This document shows positions 8,231-16,169 of a stretch of DNA of 64,000 bases, in pieces. The stretch's first letter is position 1. Each line of letters starts with the position of its first letter. A program made the position numbers and the translations under genes. The stretch covers positions 124,001 to 188,000 of the forward strand of contig NZ_JBHLJR010000002.1 in the NCBI RefSeq assembly GCF_043677095.1, given 5' to 3'. This stretch comes from Natronococcus roseus. Lineage in GTDB: Archaea; Halobacteriota; Halobacteria; Halobacteriales; Natrialbaceae. The notes under the pieces were generated by a model, which was given only the letters and a program-made list of their open reading frames with translations, was not told the DNA's origin and did not search any database.

Positions 8231-9577
8231 TCAGGCTTCGTCGAAGAACTCGTCGATCTGTGCGTTGACGACGGACTGGATCAGCTCGTCCTCGCCCTCG
8301 ATCTCCTCGAGGCGGAAGTCGGCCTGCAGCGTCTCGGCGACGACGGCCGGATCGTCGACGAACGTGTACTCCTTGTGGACGCCGCTGCCGTAGCCGCGAC
8401 CGCGTTTTTCCGAGGTGATGAAGTTGTACGTCTCGGCCTCGGTCATGTACCGGAGATAGGAGTCGCGGGACTTCTTGTCGGCGTCGAGTCGCTCGGTCAG
8501 GTACTGGTAGACCCGGTAGGCGACGGTACTCGGAATCGCGTTCAGGCTTCGCTCGGCGTGGACGGGAACGATCGCCGTGGCGTACAGGGAGAGCTTCTTC
8601 TGTGTCGACAGCCCTTGCATCTGGGTCAGAGTGCGGTCGCGCTCGGCCTCCCGCTGGGCGTCGCGCACGTGGTCTTCGCGGACCGTCTCCTCGCCCTGGC
8701 GGTTCGCGATCTCGCCGGCCTTCCGAAAGAGGTCGATCGCCTTCCGCGCGTCGCCGTGATCCTGGGCCGCGAAGGCCGCGCTCAGGGGGATGATCCCTGC
8801 CTCGAGCACGCCGTCCTGGTAGGCGTCGCGTCGACGGTCGAGGATCGCCTGGAGCTGGTTCGCGTCGTAATCCGAGAAGACCACGTCCTGTGGGTTGAAC
8901 GAACTCTCGGCCCGCCCGTCGAGGTCCTCCATGAACCGGGGATCGTTGGTGAGCGCGGCGACCGAGACGTGGCCGTCGATCCGACCGAGCTGTGAGGCCC
9001 GCGAGAGCTGGTACAGCAGCTTCGAGTAGGCGGGTTCGTCGTTGGGGTCGCGCTGACGGCCGACCAGGAGGTCGACCTCGTCGAGGATGATGATGACGGA
9101 GTCGAACTCCTCGCTCAACAGCCCGTACAGCCGGTTCAGCTTTCGGTCCGTCGACACGCCGCTCTCGGGGACGCCGACCTCGACGCCGGCCGTCGTCGCG
9201 GTGTTCTCGACGAGGCGGTACACCGCCCGGTCGTGGGACTTGATCGTCTGGCAGTTGATCTGGATGACGCCGAAGCGATCGCCCTGGGCCTCCGCGAGCT
9301 CGACGACCTGCTCGCAGACGGCGTTGATGATCAGGGACTTCCCGGTTCCCGAGGGGCCGTACAGCAACATGTTGGGCGGACGGTTTCCCTGGAGTGCGGG
9401 TCGGAGGTAGGTGATGATGTCCTCGAGCTGTTGGTCCCGGCCGACGATCCGGTCCTCGTCGATGACGGCGTCGGGGTCGAGCAGTCCCCGCTCCCTGAAC
9501 ACCGACTGCTGGACGCCATCCTGCAGTCGCCCCTTGATGGATTCCGAGAGGGAGTGACGATCGTCGCCGTCGGTCAT
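8231..9577 (-). CDS. orc1/cdc6: Orc1/Cdc6-family replication initiator
   Basis: 448 residues. An AAA+ ATPase domain carries Walker A GPSGTGKS (74-81), Walker B IILDEVD (to 169), a sensor 1 region VAALTND (about 206-212) and a sensor 2 region GDARKAIDLFRKAGEIA. A C-terminal winged-helix part (about 350-448) should bind DNA. Archaeal Orc1/Cdc6 proteins recognise boxes at a linked origin and load MCM helicase. Eight similar boxes lie on both sides of this gene, which strongly supports a cognate origin. A TATA-like box (TATTTATG, minus strand, 9600-9607) sits 23-30 nt ahead of the ATG, suggesting a leaderless message. Which paralogue subgroup it belongs to cannot be settled without alignment. Confidence 0.93.
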   Translation of the reverse strand: MTDGDDRHSLSESIKGRLQDGVQQSVFRERGLLDPDAVIDEDRIVGRDQQLEDIITYLRPALQGNRPPNMLLYGPSGTGKSLIINAVCEQVVELAEAQGDRFGVIQINCQTIKSHDRAVYRLVENTATTAGVEVGVPESGVSTDRKLNRLYGLLSEEFDSVIIILDEVDLLVGRQRDPNDEPAYSKLLYQLSRASQLGRIDGHVSVAALTNDPRFMEDLDGRAESSFNPQDVVFSDYDANQLQAILDRRRDAYQDGVLEAGIIPLSAAFAAQDHGDARKAIDLFRKAGEIANRQGEETVREDHVRDAQREAERDRTLTQMQGLSTQKKLSLYATAIVPVHAERSLNAIPSTVAYRVYQYLTERLDADKKSRDSYLRYMTEAETYNFITSEKRGRGYGSGVHKEYTFVDDPAVVAETLQADFRLEEIEGEDELIQSVVNAQIDEFFDEA

Positions 9578-9599
9578 ACCGTGTCACTCGTACCGACTT

Positions 9600-9607
9600 C
9601 ATAAATA
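9600..9607 (-). promoter_or_regulatory. Putative TATA box of orc1/cdc6
   Basis: TATTTATG on the minus strand, 23-30 nt before the start codon at 9577, in otherwise GC-rich DNA. Confidence 0.55.
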
Positions 9608-9825
9608 CGTGACGAGTACCGCGTGCGAGAGCAACGGTGCCACAACCGCCGTCGAGGGGGTCCGTACGACACGAACACGCTTCGAGGCCGAAAACCGTGG
9701 GCGAGATTAAATACGGGGGTCGAACAGTGAAGCACGCGACTGAAAGCAACACCTGGCGAGGGGTCCCTGTGATCGGGAGGAGCAAGAGGAGGCGGTCGGC
9801 GACACTGCACCCGTTGCCGGTGGGA

Positions 9826-9847
9826 CACCCCGTGTGCGAGATGAATT
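9826..9847 (+). repeat. Origin recognition box-like repeat 5
   Basis: CACCCCGTGTGCGAGATGAA followed by TT; exact core match, same orientation as repeats 1-4 but on the 5' side of orc1. Confidence 0.8.
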
Positions 9848-9879
9848 CTTCCCGGAAACGAGCGTGTGGGCTCGAGGAG

Positions 9880-9902
9880 CCCCCACGTGCCGGATGAATT
9901 TT
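9880..9902 (+). repeat. Degenerate origin recognition box-like repeat 6
   Basis: C5-ACGTGCCGGATGAATTTT: the flanks (C-tract, GATGAATTTT) match, while the GTGTGCGA centre is altered. It lies 54 nt after repeat 5 in the same orientation and may be a weak or decayed site. Confidence 0.55.
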
Positions 9903-10148
9903 CGATCCGCTCGTATCCTCTCGAGTTCGAGTGCGTACTCCGTGCACAGAGAGTTCGCGAACAACGGTCGTCACCGGACGACAGTGCGGTCACCGGACGG
10001 CAGTACGTGACTGCTCGTACGACATACGGCGGAAACAGGTGGATCACCGAGACGAAGTAGACAGGCGCGGACCGTCGGATATCCTGGACGATCAGATGAC
10101 GGTGACGGCGGGAACGGACGAGCCGAGAGGGAGCGTTCCGTCGACCCC

Positions 10149-10172
10149 CTCCCCCCGTGTGCGAAATGAAAT
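10149..10172 (+). repeat. Origin recognition box-like repeat 7
   Basis: CT, a C6 tract, then GTGTGCGAAATGAAAT. The longest C-tract of the forward copies; it pairs with inverted repeat 8 over about 22 nt. Confidence 0.85.
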
Positions 10173-10556
10173 GGGATCACGAACGGGGCGGGGTGGGGGG
10201 CGGTGACCGGGTGGTAGCGGAGAACGAGAAAACGGCGAATCGGGCGGACTTACGGCGACAAGCGTCGAAATTACAGTGATCGCCGTCGGTTTCTCGATTT
10301 CGGCGCGATCGCTTCTCGGATGTCATGTGTCGGCCCACGAAGGACTCTAGCACCGGAGGTTTTATGTTCCTTCTGTAGCAACAGAATCCGTACTGGGTCC
10401 CGATCGGCTCGAGAAGAAAACGACGCTTCGAGACCGATCGGAAGAGGCCGTGAAATCGTCGAACTCGTCCGTTCTCGCACGGCGATGCTGTCCACGTTGC
10501 TCCCAATAGGAGTCGATTACGCCGTCCCCTCTCCCCCGCCTCCGGTTTCGCACCCG

Positions 10557-10580
10557 ATTTCATTTCGCACACGGGGGGAG
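10557..10580 (-). repeat. Origin recognition box-like repeat 8 (inverted)
   Basis: ATTTCATTTCGCACACG followed by a G6 tract: the exact reverse complement of repeat 7 over its length. It is the only inverted copy and closes the 385-bp interval proposed as the unwinding region. Confidence 0.85.
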
Positions 10581-10690
10581 GGGCTGCCCACTCTTTGCGT
10601 ACTGTCAGTCCCAACGTACGCTCCCTTCCTGCGCACTAACGGTTCCCAGCTACCGTGTCGAAGAAGTCGCGCGACGAGCGGTCGACTCGA

Positions 10691-10930
10691 TCAATCCGAA
10701 CTGATGACGATCCTGTCGTCGATGTTCTCGATGCGCTCGAGGGGCAGTCGGAACCGGCCGTCGGCGTCGAGTTCGATCCGTCCGGGGATGTGGTCTTGCG
10801 GTTCGACGACCAGTTCCTCGATCGTTCCGGGCTCTGCACCCATCGTGATGTTCTCGAGCGTCCCGAAATCGGTGCCGTCGATGCTGACGATCGTCTTCCC
10901 CTGAAGCTGTCGTGCCAAACGGGTTGCCAT
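10691..10930 (-). CDS. PRC-barrel domain protein
   Basis: 79 residues forming a single PRC-barrel: ARQLQGKTIVSIDGTDFGTL at the start and GRFRLPLERIENIDDRIVI at the end are typical of the small haloarchaeal proteins of this family. PRC-barrel domains occur in photosynthetic reaction centres, RimM and small archaeal proteins of mostly unknown role. It flanks the predicted origin, with its promoter side facing away. An AT-rich TTTAGTAG stretch about 20-27 nt ahead of the ATG could be its TATA box. Confidence 0.85.
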   Translation of the reverse strand: MATRLARQLQGKTIVSIDGTDFGTLENITMGAEPGTIEELVVEPQDHIPGRIELDADGRFRLPLERIENIDDRIVISSD

Positions 10931-11372
10931 ACTCGTCGTTTCGCGGACTCCTACTAAACACCGTGGGATCGATCACAGTTTCCGAGAGTAGCCACGGCTC
11001 GGCGATCGACGGACTGGTCGCTTTCAGGTAATCGAAAGGAAGGAAGGCCCCCAACCGGTGTCGGGGGGCACCACTGAACCACGATTGCGAACCAGCAACG
11101 GAATGTCGTCCAACGCGGGAGACACCTGGGATGCGCTGCTGGTCACGATATGTTACACTCGAGTACAAAAGTACCTCTCGATTCGGGTCGGCGGAGACAC
11201 GTTGTTCCAAACGGCCCACAAACTCCTTCTATCCCGGAACCTGCACTCCTCGCTACTGCGAGGAGCTGACCGAACCGACTCGGAAGTTCTCCATATATAA
11301 ATGTTGGGGACCGTGCGGCGACTCGCCAGTCCCGCCTTGGTTTACAGGTGGATGGCACCCGTCGACTCGAGT
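10931..11372. other. Intergenic region with hairpin and promoter
   Basis: No gene is supported. It contains a G/C hairpin (GCCCCC at 11047-11052 pairing with GGGGGC at 11064-11069) and a clear TATA element (ATATATAAAT, about 11291-11300) facing the DUF4097 lipoprotein gene. Confidence 0.45.
11291..11300 (+). promoter_or_regulatory. TATA box upstream of the DUF4097 lipoprotein gene
   Basis: CATATATAAATG is the strongest TATA-like sequence in this region. Transcription would begin near 11322-11325, leaving a leader of about 50 nt before the ATG at 11373. In-frame ATGs also exist at 11301 and 11352. Confidence 0.5.
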
Positions 11373-12215
11373 ATGGCAGCGAATCACACTCGCCGACAAC
11401 TGCTCGGTGGACTGTCCGCTGCGGGGGCGGCGGCGCTGGCCGGCTGTACCGGTTCGACGCCGTTCGTCGGTCGACGCCTCGCGGACGAGGAGACGATCGC
11501 TCCCGACAGCGCCGAATCGATCGCGGTCACCGGCACGGTCGGCGATCTGACGGTTACCGGTGCCGACCGCGAGACGATTCGGCTGGATCTCGAGAAGCAG
11601 GCCAGCTCCGTCCGGACCGACCTCGAGGCGCTTCACCTCGAGTCCGCCCGGGAGGAGGAACTTCTCGAGTTCCGGGCCGAGTACGACGGCGAGACGGGCT
11701 GGTTCGAGAGCGAGCCGGCGATGGATATCGACGTCGCCCTCCCCGACGGGCTGTCGGTCGATCGCCTGCTCACGGGAACCGGTCGGGTCACCGTCGCCGA
11801 CGTCGGTGGGGATCTGGAGGCTCGCTCGAGTACCGGCAGCGTCGAGATCAGAAACGTCGACGGAACGGTCGTCGCCGAAACGAGCACGGGAAGCATCGAC
11901 ATCGCGGACGTCGACGCCGTCGGGAACTTGACCGCGAGCACGGGGAGCATCGAGGCCGCGGTGCCGGCGATCGACGGCGACACCGTGATCACGGCGAGCA
12001 CCGGCAGCGTCGAGGTCGCGCTCTCGCCGACCGTCGACGCCGACCTCGAGGCCCGAACCAGCACCGGCAGCCTCGAGATCGACGACGAGGGGCTGGAACT
12101 CGAGGAGTACCGCCGCGAGAACGACCGCGTCAGCGCCGTTCTCGGCGAGGGTGGTCCGCGGCTCCGGATCGAGACGAGCACGGGAAGCGTCGAGATCTCG
12201 ACGCTCGAGGAGTAG
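11373..12215 (+). CDS. DUF4097-type beta-repeat lipoprotein
   Basis: 280 residues from the ATG at 11373, chosen because it gives a proper twin-arginine lipoprotein signal (ANHTRRQLLGGLSAAGAAALAGC). The mature protein is a series of short beta-strand repeats built around S-T-G-S-V/I-E/D (STGSVEI, STGSIDI, STGSIEA, STGSVEV, STGSLEI, STGSVEI), typical of DUF4097 adhesin-like beta-solenoids. The repeat is also evident in the DNA as AGCACCGGCAGCGTCGAG-like units. Role unknown; probably surface-attached. No operon partner. Confidence 0.85.
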   Translation: MAANHTRRQLLGGLSAAGAAALAGCTGSTPFVGRRLADEETIAPDSAESIAVTGTVGDLTVTGADRETIRLDLEKQASSVRTDLEALHLESAREEELLEFRAEYDGETGWFESEPAMDIDVALPDGLSVDRLLTGTGRVTVADVGGDLEARSSTGSVEIRNVDGTVVAETSTGSIDIADVDAVGNLTASTGSIEAAVPAIDGDTVITASTGSVEVALSPTVDADLEARTSTGSLEIDDEGLELEEYRRENDRVSAVLGEGGPRLRIETSTGSVEISTLEE

Positions 12216-12528
12216 GGTGGCGTCGCGAAGGGGCCGCCGTCACAGCGATGCGCGATTCCGATACGTAGCGGTGCGGCTCGTCTCGGAGCGGACCGGAACG
12301 CACCTGCTCGTTCGGCACGAACGGCAGAGAAAAGCGCAGAACCAACGGACTCCGCGACCGCCGATCAATCGGTAGCTCATTCCTCTCCTCCCGGCGCCCG
12401 CGGTGACGACTGCCCAACTCCGGCAACCATAACCGAATGCAACACTCGAGAGATATTGCATGGTTCAGTGCTCTACACCCTGGAAAACGGGAAGAAATGT
12501 TTTATAATTATTTATCGTACACCATGCG
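12216..12528. other. Intergenic region with a strong promoter at its end
   Basis: About 310 bases without a supported gene. Its last 60 bases are AT-rich, and TTTATAATTA at 12501-12510 lies 19-28 nt before the GTG start of the broken hydrolase. Confidence 0.5.
12501..12510 (+). promoter_or_regulatory. TATA box of the broken hydrolase gene
   Basis: TTTATAATTA, 19-28 nt ahead of the GTG at 12529, which implies a leaderless transcript starting at or near that GTG. Confidence 0.55.
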
Positions 12529-13374
12529 GTGGCCTACATCGAAACCGCGGATGGTGTCCCACTGTACTACAGGGAACGCGGCGAGGGAGAGACGATCGTT
12601 CTCGTACACGGCTGGACGTGTGACTCCGAGTACTGGTGGCGGAAAAACGTCGACGCGCTCGCCGAGAAGTACCACGTCCTGACGTACGACCTCCGAGGAC
12701 ACGGGCTCTCGGGGAAAACCGACGAGCGACACACGCTTTCGGACTACGCTGCAGATCTCGAGTTTCTCATGGAGTCGCTCGACGTCTCGACTGTCGTCCT
12801 GGTCGGGTGGTCGATGGGCGCCGCGATCGCGCTGACCTACCTCGAGGAGATCGGCGACGAGCGGGTCCGAGCGATCGCTCTGATCGACCAGACGCCGAAG
12901 TTCTACTCCGACGACGACTGGGAGTTCGCCCTCATGGGAGCGTTTTCGGCGGACGGACTCGCCGAAATCGTCGGCGGACTCGAGGCGAGGCGCGCCGAGA
13001 CGGCAAAACCGATCATCCAGGCGTTTTTCGCCGACCCCCGCTCGGAAGCGTAACTCGACGAGATGTACGCCCGGACGACCCTGACGCCGACCTCGGTCGC
13101 GACCGCTATGCTCGAGGATATGGTCCCTCGAGACTTCCGGGACCATCTACCGGCGATCGAAGTTCCGACGCTGCTGCTCTACGGGAAACGGAGCAAAATC
13201 TTCCCGGGACCGCTCGGCGAGTGGATGCACGAACGGATTCCGGACTCCGAACTCGTACTGTTCGACGAGAGCGGACACAACCCCTTCTGGGAGGAACCCG
13301 AGAAGTTCAACGCGGAACTGCTTGAGTTCGTGAACCGACTCACGGAGCGAGAAGAGGCACCGAGCAGTCGCTAG
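12529..13374 (+). pseudogene. Alpha/beta hydrolase interrupted by an in-frame TAA
   Basis: Two halves of one alpha/beta hydrolase lie in the same frame, separated only by a TAA at 13051-13053. The first 174 residues hold the oxyanion region HGW (27-29) and the nucleophile elbow GWSMG (Ser95). The second half, from about 13054, holds the strand before the catalytic acid (PTLLLYGKRSK) and the catalytic His in ESGHNPFW. The acid position, normally Asp in G-x-x-D, reads Ser. The reading frame is otherwise intact, with no frameshift. It is either a recent nonsense mutation or a sequencing error; the altered acid residue favours decay. Confidence 0.8.
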
Positions 13375-13433
13375 CGTCGATCCCGCTTTCTGCCTCGAGG
13401 AGTTCGTCGGCGTCGAACCCGTGTTCGAACGTT

Positions 13434-14141
13434 TCACCGATTCGACACTCCCCTCGGCCACGTCTCGCCGCGGTCCTCAAGCAGCGACGCGGCGACGACG
13501 GCCGAGACGCGACCGAGGAGGTTCGCGAGGTACAGCGTCCCGAGGCCGACGAGGAGGCCGCCCGTCGCGGCACCCAGCGCTCGCGGAAGCGTCCCGATCG
13601 TGATCGGATCGCCGACGCCGACGTACACCACGAGGTCGGTTCCGTAGACGAAGGGCGTGACCACCAGGCTCGTCGCGAGCGAGACGCCGACGACGAGGGC
13701 GACGAAGCCGACGATCCCGAGCAGGATCTTCCAGCCGAGGTACGCCGCGCCGAGCCAGGTTTCCCGCCCGAGCACGAGCCGCTTCAGGAACGGAACGAGC
13801 CCGTCGTCGGTCGGCGGAAGGGACGGCGTAACGTCGACGGCGAGCAGTCCTCGAGTGAGGGCGCCGTCGAGCCAGGCGAGCGCGACGACCGACAGCAGCG
13901 TGGCGACCAGCGCGACCGGTCCGAGCAGCGTGAGGCTCAGCCCGACGGTCATCGAGAAGCCGACGGTGATCGCGACCAGGTAGGCGATCCCGAGCGGGAA
14001 CGCGAGCAGGACGTAGGCGAGCGATCGGTACGTCCAGGGGTCGATCGGCGCGACGCGAAACGGACGGCTCCCTCCCCCGCTCGACGAGTCGGTCGGTACG
14101 ATTCCGCTAGACTCAGCGACATCGGATCGATTTGATGGCAT
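13434..14141 (-). CDS. Membrane protein of the 'putative sensor' domain family (copy 1)
   Basis: 235 residues. A polar N-terminal tail (about 35 residues) is followed by a domain starting TYRSLAYVLLAFPLGIAYLVAITVGFS, with about five or six hydrophobic segments. The same opening (TYRRLGYLLLAFPLGLSYF) begins the protein at 15399, so the two are paralogues. The domain is known from the membrane part of some bacterial histidine kinases, but no kinase domain is attached here. The two paralogues flank an HTH regulator and two tiny membrane proteins. Function unknown. Confidence 0.75.
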   Translation of the reverse strand: MPSNRSDVAESSGIVPTDSSSGGGSRPFRVAPIDPWTYRSLAYVLLAFPLGIAYLVAITVGFSMTVGLSLTLLGPVALVATLLSVVALAWLDGALTRGLLAVDVTPSLPPTDDGLVPFLKRLVLGRETWLGAAYLGWKILLGIVGFVALVVGVSLATSLVVTPFVYGTDLVVYVGVGDPITIGTLPRALGAATGGLLVGLGTLYLANLLGRVSAVVAASLLEDRGETWPRGVSNR

Positions 14142-14221
14142 ACGAGCGGATCGACGGCTCCCGCAGCGGTAAAACGGGGTCGCGGGCTGTCGGCTCGACG
14201 ATCGTGCGAAACAGTTTTCTA

Positions 14222-14506
14222 CTAGGTTCCCTCGAGCGAGTAGAGGATCGCCACCAGTCCGGCGATGGTCACCCAGAGCACGCCGAGCAGGCTGGCCGCG
14301 TCCGACAGCGAGAGCAGCGGGGCGAGCCCGTAGCTGACCGCGACCGGGCCGGCGGCGATCAGCGCGATCCCGACCGAGAGGTAGAACATCGCGAGGCTGT
14401 CGTTGCGACGGTACCCACGGTAGGCGTAGCCGGCGACGACGAGCCCGACGACCGCGGTCGCCAGCGCCGTCGCGAACAGCACCGTCGCGGGCTCAACGGC
14501 GACCAT
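14222..14506 (-). CDS. Small membrane protein (94 aa), third gene of HTH operon
   Basis: Three hydrophobic segments. The pattern YRGYRRNDSLAMFYLSVGIALIA resembles YGGYRAGGGRAMLLLGVGLVL in the preceding protein, so the two are likely related (probably one of the haloarchaeal DUF families of about 90-130 residues, DUF7521-like from memory). Its start overlaps the end of the previous gene by 14 nt, indicating translational coupling. Role unknown; the constant pairing with an HTH gene suggests a signalling or regulatory part. Confidence 0.7.
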   Translation of the reverse strand: MVAVEPATVLFATALATAVVGLVVAGYAYRGYRRNDSLAMFYLSVGIALIAAGPVAVSYGLAPLLSLSDAASLLGVLWVTIAGLVAILYSLEGT

Positions 14507-14894
14507 GGATCACCCCCAGAATCACGACGAGCCCGACCAGCTGACAGGCGGTGACGATCGTCTCCTGCCAGACGACCGCCACGCTCCCGACGTTCGACAG
14601 CGCGAGGCGCAACAGCAACGGGACGGTCGTCAGCAACACGAGCCCGACGCCCAGCAGGAGCATCGCCCGCCCGCCGCCGGCGCGGTAGCCGCCGTAGAGT
14701 CGCAGCGCCAGGTACACCGACAGCAGCGTCGCGAGCACGAGCGAGAGGAACACCAGCGTGATCACGGTCGGTGAGCCTCCGACCGTCGACAAGGGAGTGC
14801 TTTCGATCGTCGATCCGAACCGGAGCCACGCCGGCAGCCACGGCTCCGAGGCCGAGGCGAACTCGAGGACCGGTGGACGCGCTCGCGGACTCAT
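14493..14894 (-). CDS. Small membrane protein (133 aa), second gene of HTH operon
   Basis: Starts at ATG 14892-14894, overlapping the HTH stop codon in an ATGA arrangement. Three hydrophobic segments (TVITLVFLSLVLATLLSVYLAL; AMLLLGVGLVLLTTVPLLL; a C-terminal one) follow a polar segment of about 40 residues. It is related to the next gene by its GYR-x-AM-L-GV motif. The open frame extends much further upstream, but that part is antisense to the HTH and sensor genes and was discarded. Confidence 0.7.
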   Translation of the reverse strand: MSPRARPPVLEFASASEPWLPAWLRFGSTIESTPLSTVGGSPTVITLVFLSLVLATLLSVYLALRLYGGYRAGGGRAMLLLGVGLVLLTTVPLLLRLALSNVGSVAVVWQETIVTACQLVGLVVILGVIHGRR

Positions 14895-15232
14895 TTGAAC
14901 CCCTCGTAGAGCCTGGTGAAGCGGTCGGCGGCCGATTCCTCCCGTTCGATCTCGACGTCGTACCCCTCCTCGGCAAGGCGGATCCGAACTTCCCGAAGTC
15001 GGGCCGCGTACACCTTGTGGTGGTGGCCGTCCGGATCGAGCTGCTGGTGGGCCTCGAGCAGGTCGGCCTCCGTGAGCCGCTCGACGCGCCGATAGATCGT
15101 CGAGGGATCGGCGTCGCAGGCGTCGCTCAGGGCCCGGACCGACTGGGGCTCGGCGCGGGTGCGAACGAGGATCGTCTTGGCGTAGTCGTCGCCGAGGATC
15201 TCGACGACGTCCACCTCGCCGTCGTCGGCCAT
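14891..15232 (-). CDS. Winged helix-turn-helix transcriptional regulator (ArsR-like)
   Basis: 113 residues from ATG 15230-15232. The winged HTH is seen in SVRALSDACDADPSTIYRRVERLTEADLLEA, and the C terminus is charged. An upstream ATG (15257-15259) is possible, but a TATA-like GCTTTTGT (15256-15263) 24-31 nt before 15232 favours the shorter, leaderless form. It is the first gene of a three-gene operon with two small membrane proteins and is divergent from the sensor paralogue at 15399. That arrangement suggests it controls this cluster, which is inference. Confidence 0.8.
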   Translation of the reverse strand: MADDGEVDVVEILGDDYAKTILVRTRAEPQSVRALSDACDADPSTIYRRVERLTEADLLEAHQQLDPDGHHHKVYAARLREVRIRLAEEGYDVEIEREESAADRFTRLYEGFK

Positions 15233-15365
15233 CGGCGAGTGGTACTCGGGCCAGAACAAAAGCTTGTCTCCCGTCCGACACCTCTTTCGGACGTGTTCGA
15301 GTACTGTGAACCTGGCCGATTCGAAGCGGGCCCGATCCGAAAGCGGTCGCTAGCCGGGCCGAACG

Positions 15366-15374
15366 TTTATTTTT
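15366..15374 (+). promoter_or_regulatory. TATA box of sensor-domain copy 2
   Basis: TTTATTTTT, 25-33 nt ahead of the ATG at 15399, the spacing of a leaderless haloarchaeal promoter. Confidence 0.55.
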
Positions 15375-15398
15375 CCGGGCCTGGGAATCACTCTCGAG

Positions 15399-16169
15399 AT
15401 GGCGTCTCCGACGACCGAGCGACTCGACCTCGGCGCCGACCGACTCCGTGGCGGACTCCGGTGGTTCGCCTCGGTCCCCGTCCGACGGGAGACGTACCGT
15501 CGTCTGGGCTACCTGCTGCTCGCCTTTCCGCTCGGGCTTTCGTACTTTATTTTCCTTGTCGTCGGCCTCTCGGTCGGCATCAGCCTCACGATACTGGTCG
15601 TCGGGCTTCCGATGCTGGCGGTCGTGCTGGGAGCGACGCTGCTCGCGGCCCAGTTCGAACGCTGGCTCGTTACGCGCTTGCTGCCGGTCGAGATCGACGG
15701 CAGCCGTCGACTCGAGGGCGACCGGCGGCGGGATCGAGCGCTCGACCTGCTGACCGACCTCCGGACCTGGACGCCGTTCGTCTACCTTCCGTCGGTGTTC
15801 CTCCTGGGTCTGGTCTCGTTCGTCGCCCTCACGACCGGGCTGTCGACGGCGCTGGCGATGCTCCTCGTGCCGCTGTACTACGACCAGCCGGGGCTGTACG
15901 TGGGGGTCGTAACCGATCGGGCGCCCGAGTTCCACCAGACCGTTTACCTGGCGTGGAACCAGCTGCTGGTCGGGTTCGAGGCGGTCCTCACGGTCGGTTA
16001 CTGGGAGATCACGACGCTTCCGCAGGCGATCGTCGTCGCCGGCGGCGGCCTCCTGCTTGGCCTGCTCACCCTCCACGCGCTCAACGGACTGGCCTGGCTG
16101 TTCGGTCGGTACGCCAAAATTTTGCTCGAGGGCGGGTACGACGTGACCGCGCTGATCGACTCCTCCTGA
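15399..16169 (+). CDS. Membrane protein of the 'putative sensor' domain family (copy 2)
   Basis: 256 residues. The domain starts near residue 30 with TYRRLGYLLLAFPLGLSYFIFLVVGLS; further helices occur around 60-85, 125-160 and 200-235. Copy 1 at 13434 has the same layout, including a predicted extramembrane loop after the first helix pair and a YVGV motif before the last helices (LYVGVVTDRAPEF here, VVYVGVGDPITIG there). No enzymatic domain is present. It is divergently transcribed from the HTH operon. Confidence 0.78.
   Translation: MASPTTERLDLGADRLRGGLRWFASVPVRRETYRRLGYLLLAFPLGLSYFIFLVVGLSVGISLTILVVGLPMLAVVLGATLLAAQFERWLVTRLLPVEIDGSRRLEGDRRRDRALDLLTDLRTWTPFVYLPSVFLLGLVSFVALTTGLSTALAMLLVPLYYDQPGLYVGVVTDRAPEFHQTVYLAWNQLLVGFEAVLTVGYWEITTLPQAIVVAGGGLLLGLLTLHALNGLAWLFGRYAKILLEGGYDVTALIDSS

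Larger units (their letters stand above)
9608..10690. other. Predicted replication origin upstream of orc1
   Basis: About 1.1 kb without a supported gene. It contains boxes at 9826-9847, 9880-9902 (degenerate) and 10149-10172 in one orientation, and an inverted copy at 10557-10580. The interval 10173-10556, between the oppositely facing boxes, is the expected place for the duplex-unwinding element; by eye it is somewhat richer in A/T (for example 10355-10390) than the flanking genes. Origin identity is inferred from the initiator gene plus the box arrangement. Confidence 0.75.

Noticed and set aside
7925..10580. CRISPR array
   Set aside because: The repeats are short, irregularly spaced, one is inverted, and they surround orc1; no cas genes are seen.
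13051..13053. Recoding (selenocysteine or pyrrolysine) at the hydrolase stop
   Set aside because: The codon is TAA, not TGA or TAG, and no recoding structure was noticed.
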